Shown here: positions 62,847-64,000 of the stretch, in pieces
Numbering within the stretch: the first letter of the stretch is position 1
How the letters are laid out: the number at the start of each line of letters is the position of its first letter
Source: Spartobacteria bacterium
GTDB taxonomy: Bacteria; Verrucomicrobiota; Kiritimatiellia; RZYC01
Direction: 5' to 3'
Length of the DNA stretch: 64,000 nucleotides
Assembly: GCA_009930475.1 (NCBI GenBank)
Contig: RZYC01000008.1
Span: 1-64,000, forward strand
Made by a program: the position numbers and the translations under genes
Notes under the pieces: model-generated
What the model saw: only the letters and a program-made list of their open reading frames with translations
Databases searched by the model: none
Told to the model about the DNA's origin: nothing

Positions 62847-64000
62847 TTATTTGCTCCCAATACCTGTTGCCAAAACCATTATATTTTCTTCCGTAATATC
62901 CTCACCCGTCAGCTCACCGCTAATGCTTCCCTGATGCATCACAACAACGCGCTGCGAAACAGCAATGACTTCTGTCAAATCAGATGAAATGACGATGACC
63001 GCATTATTCTGTTTCGCTAACTGACTGATGATCTCGTAAATTTCCGCCCGTGCACCGATGTCAACTCCGCGCGTCGGCTCGTCCAGAATCAGCACATGGG
63101 AATTCACTGCTACCCATTTACTTAGAACGACTTTCTGCTGATTTCCGCCACTCAGATTTTTGACATGCTGATCCACATTCGTGCATTTTGTGTTGAACAT
63201 GCGCACCAGACCTTCTGCCACTTCGACATCTTTCACATCCCGGTTTACAAAGCCTTTTCCGAGCAGTTTCTGAACGATCGTGGTATTTTCAGTAATACTT
63301 CGATCCAGAAACAATCCGGTTCCTTTGCGATCTTCCGTAGCAAATCCAACTTTGTTTTTGATACACATGATCGGCGAACGACGCGTCAGCTCCTGTCCAT
63401 AAACAAACACCTGCCCCTTACGGGGTTTGCGTATGCCGAATATGACTTCAGCCAGTTCGGTACGCCCGGCACCTACCAGCCCGGATATACCGAGGATTTC
63501 ACCCTTGCGGACTGAAAGTGACACGTCGCTCAATAAGCTGTCGCTTACATTCCTGACCTCCAGCGCCACTTCACCCGAGCCGTCATAGGCATTCTGACGA
63601 GTGAGACTAACCTTGCGACCCACCATCAGCTCGGCGATATCATTTTCCGTCACCTCGTCAATGTTCTTTGTGGCAATGTAGTTTCCATCACGTAAAACAG
63701 TGATGCGGTCACATATCTGCTTTATCTCTTTCAAGCGATGAGAAATATAAATAATGGATACGCCGTTTTTCTTCAGCTTTTCAATCAGTCGAAACAGCAT
63801 ATCCGTTTCATCTGAGGTCAATACGGCTGTCGGCTCATCCATGATGAGCAGATCCGCATTAACCGACAGCGCTTTCGCAATTTCCACAATCTGCTTTTTT
63901 GCGATGCCCAGATCTCTGATTTTGGCTCTTGGATCAATAGGTTCCAGATCAGCCAGCAGTGCCTCTGCATCATCAAACATTTTTCGATGATTCAAAAAGC
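62847..64000 (-). CDS. Sugar ABC transporter ATP-binding protein (RbsA/MglA-like), partial
   Basis: The gene runs off the right edge of the window, and at least 384 residues from the C-terminal side are visible. The end of ATPase domain 1 (Walker B LLIMDEPTAVLTSDE, then ISHRLKEI) is followed by domain 2 with the degenerate Walker A GLVGAGRTE, signature LSGGNQQKVVLSKW and Walker B ILDEPTRGVDIGA. Fused double-ATPase chains of this type energise ribose, galactose or xylose importers. The N-terminal Walker A is outside the window. The stop (TAA) is one base from the permease ATG. Confidence 0.95.
   Translation of the reverse strand, partial: FLNHRKMFDDAEALLADLEPIDPRAKIRDLGIAKKQIVEIAKALSVNADLLIMDEPTAVLTSDETDMLFRLIEKLKKNGVSIIYISHRLKEIKQICDRITVLRDGNYIATKNIDEVTENDIAELMVGRKVSLTRQNAYDGSGEVALEVRNVSDSLLSDVSLSVRKGEILGISGLVGAGRTELAEVIFGIRKPRKGQVFVYGQELTRRSPIMCIKNKVGFATEDRKGTGLFLDRSITENTTIVQKLLGKGFVNRDVKDVEVAEGLVRMFNTKCTNVDQHVKNLSGGNQQKVVLSKWVAVNSHVLILDEPTRGVDIGARAEIYEIISQLAKQNNAVIVISSDLTEVIAVSQRVVVMHQGSISGELTGEDITEENIMVLATGIGSK

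Overview
The window looks like a chromosomal segment of a Gram-negative, chemotactic, carbohydrate-using bacterium of the PVC group, possibly Kiritimatiellota or a related lineage. The evidence is indirect: an outer-membrane envelope (AsmA-like protein, beta-barrels, a GDP-heptose pathway), sigma-54 and ECF regulation, large secreted peptidases whose C-terminal modules resemble Verrucomicrobia and Lentisphaerae exoproteins, and RAYT-type Y1 transposases. No rRNA or complete tRNA gene is present, so the phylum call is an inference. Most genes are intact and densely packed.

Layout. 1-1,900 is a decayed toxin-antitoxin patch: a broken vapC, an intact higBA pair and a DUF2283 gene with an internal deletion. 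1,904-5,640 holds an AsmA-like protein and a membrane-anchored alpha/beta hydrolase. 5,858-11,107 is a chemosensory block (receiver, CheC, PAS kinase, CheW, MCP with an enlarged sensor) with no cheA in view. 11,314-30,129 is mostly housekeeping and regulation: lysC, yggT, kinases, a porin-like barrel, pgm-rsmE, a flavodoxin-ferredoxin, a solo trpB, slyX, orn, wbuC, a RAYT transposase, an M29-like peptidase, an MBL hydrolase and rpoN. 30,175-33,504 holds a poly-Gly secreted protein beside an ECF sigma operon. In that operon the putative anti-sigma protein carries a glycogen-binding-type domain, and the last gene encodes a beta-barrel.

34,013-44,982 is one leftward operon for a surface glycan. 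Transaldolase, GmhA, HddA, GmhB and HddC form a route from sedoheptulose-7-P to GDP-D-glycero-D-manno-heptose. An epimerase, an SDR, a Gfo/Idh oxidoreductase and a nucleotide-sugar dehydrogenase homologue lacking its catalytic Cys probably modify the sugar. Two membrane glycosyltransferases follow, one of them interrupted by a single in-frame stop codon. 45,588-51,174 holds two large convergent exported peptidases, M14 and C25. 51,200-52,800 is a gene graveyard. 52,840-64,000 is a sugar or polyol catabolic region: a TIM-barrel isomerase and a DeoR regulator rightward, and an ABC importer with duplicated binding proteins, an oxidoreductase, an OYE-type flavoprotein and an FGGY kinase leftward.

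Between genes lie several dispersed repeat families: a TTCCAAT-N-ATTGGAA palindrome (four copies, one inside a coding region), a REP-like hairpin with a compensated base-pair change (two copies), a 12-nt motif found in tandem and again 47 kb away, and an exact 26-bp repeat 52 kb apart that lies beside broken genes at both sites. The strongest candidates for something new are the ECF/CBM/barrel operon, the Cys-less dehydrogenase heptose operon and the palindrome family.
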